Shown here: piece by piece, positions 22,696-25,017 of the stretch
How positions within the stretch are numbered: position 1 is the stretch's first letter
How the letters are laid out: the number at the start of each line of letters is the position of its first letter
Assembly (NCBI GenBank): GCA_036676355.1
Contig: JAKFDA010000019.1
Coordinates: 1-25,017 of the forward strand
Length of the DNA: 25,017 nt
Source of the DNA: ZC4RG42 sp036676355
Lineage (GTDB): Bacteria; Pseudomonadota; Gammaproteobacteria; Burkholderiales; SG8-39
Direction of reading: 5' to 3'
Made by a program: the position numbers and the translations under genes
The notes under the pieces: model-generated
Told to the model about the DNA's origin: nothing
The model's database searches: none
Seen by the model: only the letters and a program-made list of their open reading frames with translations

Positions 22696-23745
22696 TTAGA
22701 ACGCGTGACGCATACGGACGGAGATGCCCTTCACGTTCTCGCCGACGTCACCCGGCGCATAGCCTGAATCAAAGCCGAAGCCCGCGTTGTCATCGTTACT
22801 GACGTGGGCGTAGTAGGCGCCGATGTTGGTGCGCTTGGAGAAGTTGTAGGCAGCGCCGATCGCCCAAGCTTTAGCGGCAGAGTCGTCCAGGCCATCGAAA
22901 TCGTCGGCCCAGGTGAACGATGCCATCACATCGATGTTGCCCAACTTGTGTTTGGCAGCGACGAAGGCCAGATCGCGCTCGAGTTCACCGATTCCCGGAG
23001 CATCACCGAAGTTTTCCTTCGCGTACATAGCCGTGAGCGTCGTGCCGAAAGCGAACGTGTAGCCGCCGCCGACCTTCCACGCCTTGGTGTCCTCAAAAAT
23101 GCGGTTTTCCTGGTCCTCATAGGCGGCAACCAGGCTCACGCCGCCTAGCTTGTAGGTCACGGCCGCGCTCCAGCCATCGTCATTGTCATCGCCGCCATCG
23201 CTTTCAAGATCATCGCCATCGGCGTCCTCGTTCAGGCCATAAGTGAGCGCGATATTGAAGCCGCCGAAGTTTGGCGAGGTGTAGTGCAAACCGTTGGTGA
23301 AGCGGTCATTGAAGCCGTCAGAGTCGAACGCGGGAACGCCGAAGACGTTGTTGTAGTCGCCGATGGTATCGCCGAAGGGATCGATGAAGTCCGTCGAACT
23401 CTTGTACGCCGTGAACTTCGTGCCGGCCACAATCGTACCGAAAGAACCAGCCAGACCGGCCCACGAATCACGCCGGATGAAGCCGGAACCGGAACGGTCA
23501 TCGAAATCGACCGCGCTTTCCAGTTGGAAAACCGCCTTCAGACCACCGCCCAGATCTTCCGAACCCTTGAAACCCAGGCGCGAGTTGTTGTCCGCCATGC
23601 TGGTGCCGGTGTCATCCCCGTTATCGACGAAATCGACCGACGGCTGGAGCAGACCATAGATCTGCACATTCGAGCCCTGAGCCTGTACAGCAAACGGCGC
23701 GGTGAGCGCACCGGCGACGGCCAACCCTATAATTTTCTTACGCAT
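22696..23745 (-). CDS. Gram-negative general porin (porin 1)
   Basis: A 349-residue porin of the betaproteobacterial type (OmpC/porin_4 family), forming 16-strand trimers for diffusion of small solutes. Signal peptide MRKKIIGLAVAGALTAPFAVQAQ, then the mature start SNVQIYGLLQPSVDFVDNG and the early strands SRLGFKGSEDLGGGLKAVFQLE. The eyelet-loop region FIDPFGDTIGDYNNVFG and the C-terminal strand VRMRHAF ending in Phe are clear. Residues 172-191 form an Asp/Gly-rich loop that resembles calcium-binding repeats. The ribosome binding site AAGGAGAT is strong. It is a tandem paralogue of the next porin and likely transcribed on its own, since each gene has a terminator. Confidence 0.94.
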   Translation of the reverse strand: MRKKIIGLAVAGALTAPFAVQAQGSNVQIYGLLQPSVDFVDNGDDTGTSMADNNSRLGFKGSEDLGGGLKAVFQLESAVDFDDRSGSGFIRRDSWAGLAGSFGTIVAGTKFTAYKSSTDFIDPFGDTIGDYNNVFGVPAFDSDGFNDRFTNGLHYTSPNFGGFNIALTYGLNEDADGDDLESDGGDDNDDGWSAAVTYKLGGVSLVAAYEDQENRIFEDTKAWKVGGGYTFAFGTTLTAMYAKENFGDAPGIGELERDLAFVAAKHKLGNIDVMASFTWADDFDGLDDSAAKAWAIGAAYNFSKRTNIGAYYAHVSNDDNAGFGFDSGYAPGDVGENVKGISVRMRHAF

Positions 23746-23937
23746 TTATATCTCCTTCGATGCTGCGATGGGACGGGACATGTGGTCCCGTGTTGCCTCC
23801 CCTCGAAAGGGTTGGCTCATTGTCAACATGGAAGGAGTACGGCTCGACGAATAGTCGACCCGACAAATGTCACAGATTGTTAAACGTGTCGAAAATGCAA
23901 CACTGTTGTATTTGGCCTCGCGGCGCGGCCGAGTCGT
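23746..23937 (-). promoter_or_regulatory. Upstream/leader region of porin gene 1
   Basis: 192 nt between the porin 2 terminator and the porin 1 start. Three dyads are seen: CAACACTGTTG (23898-23908), TCGAC/GTCGA (23844-23848 and 23854-23858), and ACGGGAC/GTCCCGT (23773-23779 and 23785-23791), the last about 28 nt from the start codon. A perfect -35-like TTGACA (23826-23821, minus) has no matching -10 at 16-18 bp, so the promoter could not be assigned. The region is probably regulated, as porin leaders often are. Confidence 0.4.
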
Positions 23938-23967
23938 AAAAAAAAACGGGCGCCCAAAGGCGCCCGT
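23938..23967 (-). terminator. Terminator of porin gene 2
   Basis: On the minus strand an ACGGGCGCC/GGCGCCCGT stem (23967-23959 and 23954-23946) with a 4-nt loop is followed by nine T. The stem is identical to that after porin gene 1; only one loop base differs. Confidence 0.93.
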
Positions 23968-23979
23968 CAAATCTTGCTC

Positions 23980-24001
23980 GTTTTCCGGCAAGCCGGAAAA
24001 C
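23980..24001 (-). other. Second hairpin in the 3' UTR of porin gene 2
   Basis: A perfect 9-bp stem GTTTTCCGG/CCGGAAAAC (23980-23988 and 23993-24001) with a 4-nt loop lies between the porin 2 stop and its terminator. Porin 1 keeps only one arm of it. It may protect the 3' end or define a 3'-UTR RNA. Confidence 0.6.
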
Positions 24002-24014
24002 CTATTCTTGGTTC

Positions 24015-25017
24015 TTAGAACGCGTGGCGCAGGCGGACCGAGAAGCCTTTCATCTCTTCGCCAGGAGCGGAAGGCGCATAGCCCGCATCGAAGCCGAAGT
24101 TCGCGTTGTCGTCGTTGTCGACCATCGCGTAGTAGGCACCGATGGCGGTACGCTTGGAGAAGTTATACGCCGCGCCGACAGCCCAGGCGTTGGCACCGGA
24201 GTCGTCCACATCGTCGAACTCATCGGCCCATGTGTAGGAAGCCATCAGGTCGATGTTACCCATGCTGTGCTTGATGCTAGCGAAGACCAAATCGCGCTCG
24301 ATGTCGTTGCCGGCGATGCTGCCGAAGTCTTCCTTGGCATACATCAGGCCGAGCGTGGTGCTGCCGAACTTGTAGCCGCCGGCAATCTTCATCGCCTTCG
24401 CGTTGGTGAGGGGCGCCAGACGGTCTTCCTGGTCTTCATAGGCCGCCACCAGGGTTAGCGGGCCTGCCGCGTATTTCACGGCCACGCTGAAGGAATCGTC
24501 GTCGCCATCACCCGAGTCGTCTTCAAAGCTATCGCCGTCGCCGTCGTTGTTCAGGCCGTAGGTGGCCGTGAGCTGGAAGCCGCCGAACTTGGGCGAGGCA
24601 TAGTGCAGGCCGTTGGTGAAGCGATCGTTGAAGCCGTCAGAGCCTTCCGTGAAAACACCAAAGACGTTGTTGTAGTCGCCGATGGTGTCACCCAGAGGAT
24701 CAACGAAGTCCGTCGAGCTCTTGTAGGCCGAGAATTTGAAGCCCGCGACGATCGTACCGAAAGAACCGGACAGACCGGCCCAGGAATCACGCCGGATGAA
24801 GCCGGAACCGGAACGGTTGTCGATGTCGACCGCGCTTTCCAGTTGGAAAACAGCCTTCAGGCCGTTGCCCAGATCTTCCGAGCCCTTGAAGCCAAGGCGC
24901 GAGTTGTTGTTTTGCATGCTGGTGCCGCTCTCATCGCCGTTGTCGACGAAATCGATGGACGGCTGGAGCAGACCGTAGATCTGCACGTTCGAGCCTTGAG
25001 CTTGGACAGCCATCGGC
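24015..25017 (-). CDS. Gram-negative general porin (porin 2), N-terminus cut by window edge
   Basis: A partial gene: the reading frame is open to the right edge and the first visible residues (PMAVQAQGSNVQIYG) match the end of the signal peptide and mature start of porin 1. The Met at 25013 is inside the signal peptide and is not the true start, so about 15-20 residues are missing. The remaining 332 residues align with porin 1 almost throughout, with changed surface loops: the third-loop segment reads FGVFTEGSDGFND, and residues 155-173 (counted from that Met) form an Asp/Gly-rich loop. The protein ends VRLRHAF. It is a tandem duplicate in the same orientation as porin 1 and has its own terminator. 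Confidence 0.92.
   Translation of the reverse strand, partial: PMAVQAQGSNVQIYGLLQPSIDFVDNGDESGTSMQNNNSRLGFKGSEDLGNGLKAVFQLESAVDIDNRSGSGFIRRDSWAGLSGSFGTIVAGFKFSAYKSSTDFVDPLGDTIGDYNNVFGVFTEGSDGFNDRFTNGLHYASPKFGGFQLTATYGLNNDGDGDSFEDDSGDGDDDSFSVAVKYAAGPLTLVAAYEDQEDRLAPLTNAKAMKIAGGYKFGSTTLGLMYAKEDFGSIAGNDIERDLVFASIKHSMGNIDLMASYTWADEFDDVDDSGANAWAVGAAYNFSKRTAIGAYYAMVDNDDNANFGFDAGYAPSAPGEEMKGFSVRLRHAF

Overview
This window looks like chromosomal DNA of a betaproteobacterium. The basis is a run of typical housekeeping genes (tyrS, an M23 peptidase, anmK, erpA, argC, rpsI, rplM, an OsmC-family gene, coq7), two general porins of the betaproteobacterial type, and an rRNA-operon leader carrying the GTTCTTTAAAAA boxA. 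Base composition and codon use look even along the window. No transposase, integrase, tRNA gene or CRISPR array was seen. The order or genus cannot be fixed from the sequence alone.

Positions 1-192 hold the promoter and leader of an rRNA operon read leftwards; the 16S gene itself should lie just outside the left edge. Positions 473-12093 hold an aryl-polyene (APE/xanthomonadin-like) pigment locus. Ten minus-strand genes, read from 12093 down to 1442, encode an acyl carrier protein, a membrane protein (COG4648), an AMP-dependent aryl-acid ligase, a LolA-like carrier, an MMPL/RND exporter, a ketosynthase, a chain-length-factor-like protein, a ketoreductase, a family 2 glycosyltransferase with a methyltransferase after it, and a two-domain dehydratase. 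Nearly all junctions overlap or are separated by 1-19 nt (one gap is 60 nt), so they very probably form one operon. A lysophospholipid-type acyltransferase gene on the plus strand converges on the operon and overlaps its last gene by 39 bp. In the expected pathway, the ligase loads an aryl acid onto the carrier protein, the ketosynthase, chain-length factor, ketoreductase and dehydratase build a polyene by repeated two-carbon extension, the methyltransferase, glycosyltransferase and acyltransferase decorate or lipidate it, and the MMPL and LolA-like proteins move it towards the outer membrane. The locus is lean: one carrier protein, one complete ketosynthase, and no thioesterase, ammonia lyase or phosphopantetheinyl transferase inside the window.

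From 12259 to 22545 the window is mainly housekeeping: a MipA/OmpV outer-membrane protein, tyrosyl-tRNA synthetase, a MepM-like murein endopeptidase with anhydro-MurNAc kinase after it, ErpA, ArgC, S9-L13, an OsmC-like protein, a FadL-like outer-membrane transporter and Coq7. Good sigma70-type promoters can be read for the rRNA operon, erpA, rplM and coq7, and clear intrinsic terminators separate the units. From 22621 to the right edge are two tandem paralogous porins, each with its own nearly identical terminator; the second is cut by the window edge.

The most interesting signals are these. First, the dehydratase is a fusion of ApeI-like and ApeP-like hotdog domains with complementary catalytic residues. 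Second, a probable unannotated small RNA (about 19518-19627, minus) has CCUCCUCCU-type anti-Shine-Dalgarno segments in hairpin loops and ends in a strong terminator that no protein gene explains. Third, the APE locus has a reduced gene set and separate glycosyltransferase and acyltransferase genes. Fourth, both porins carry Asp/Gly-rich, calcium-site-like loops.
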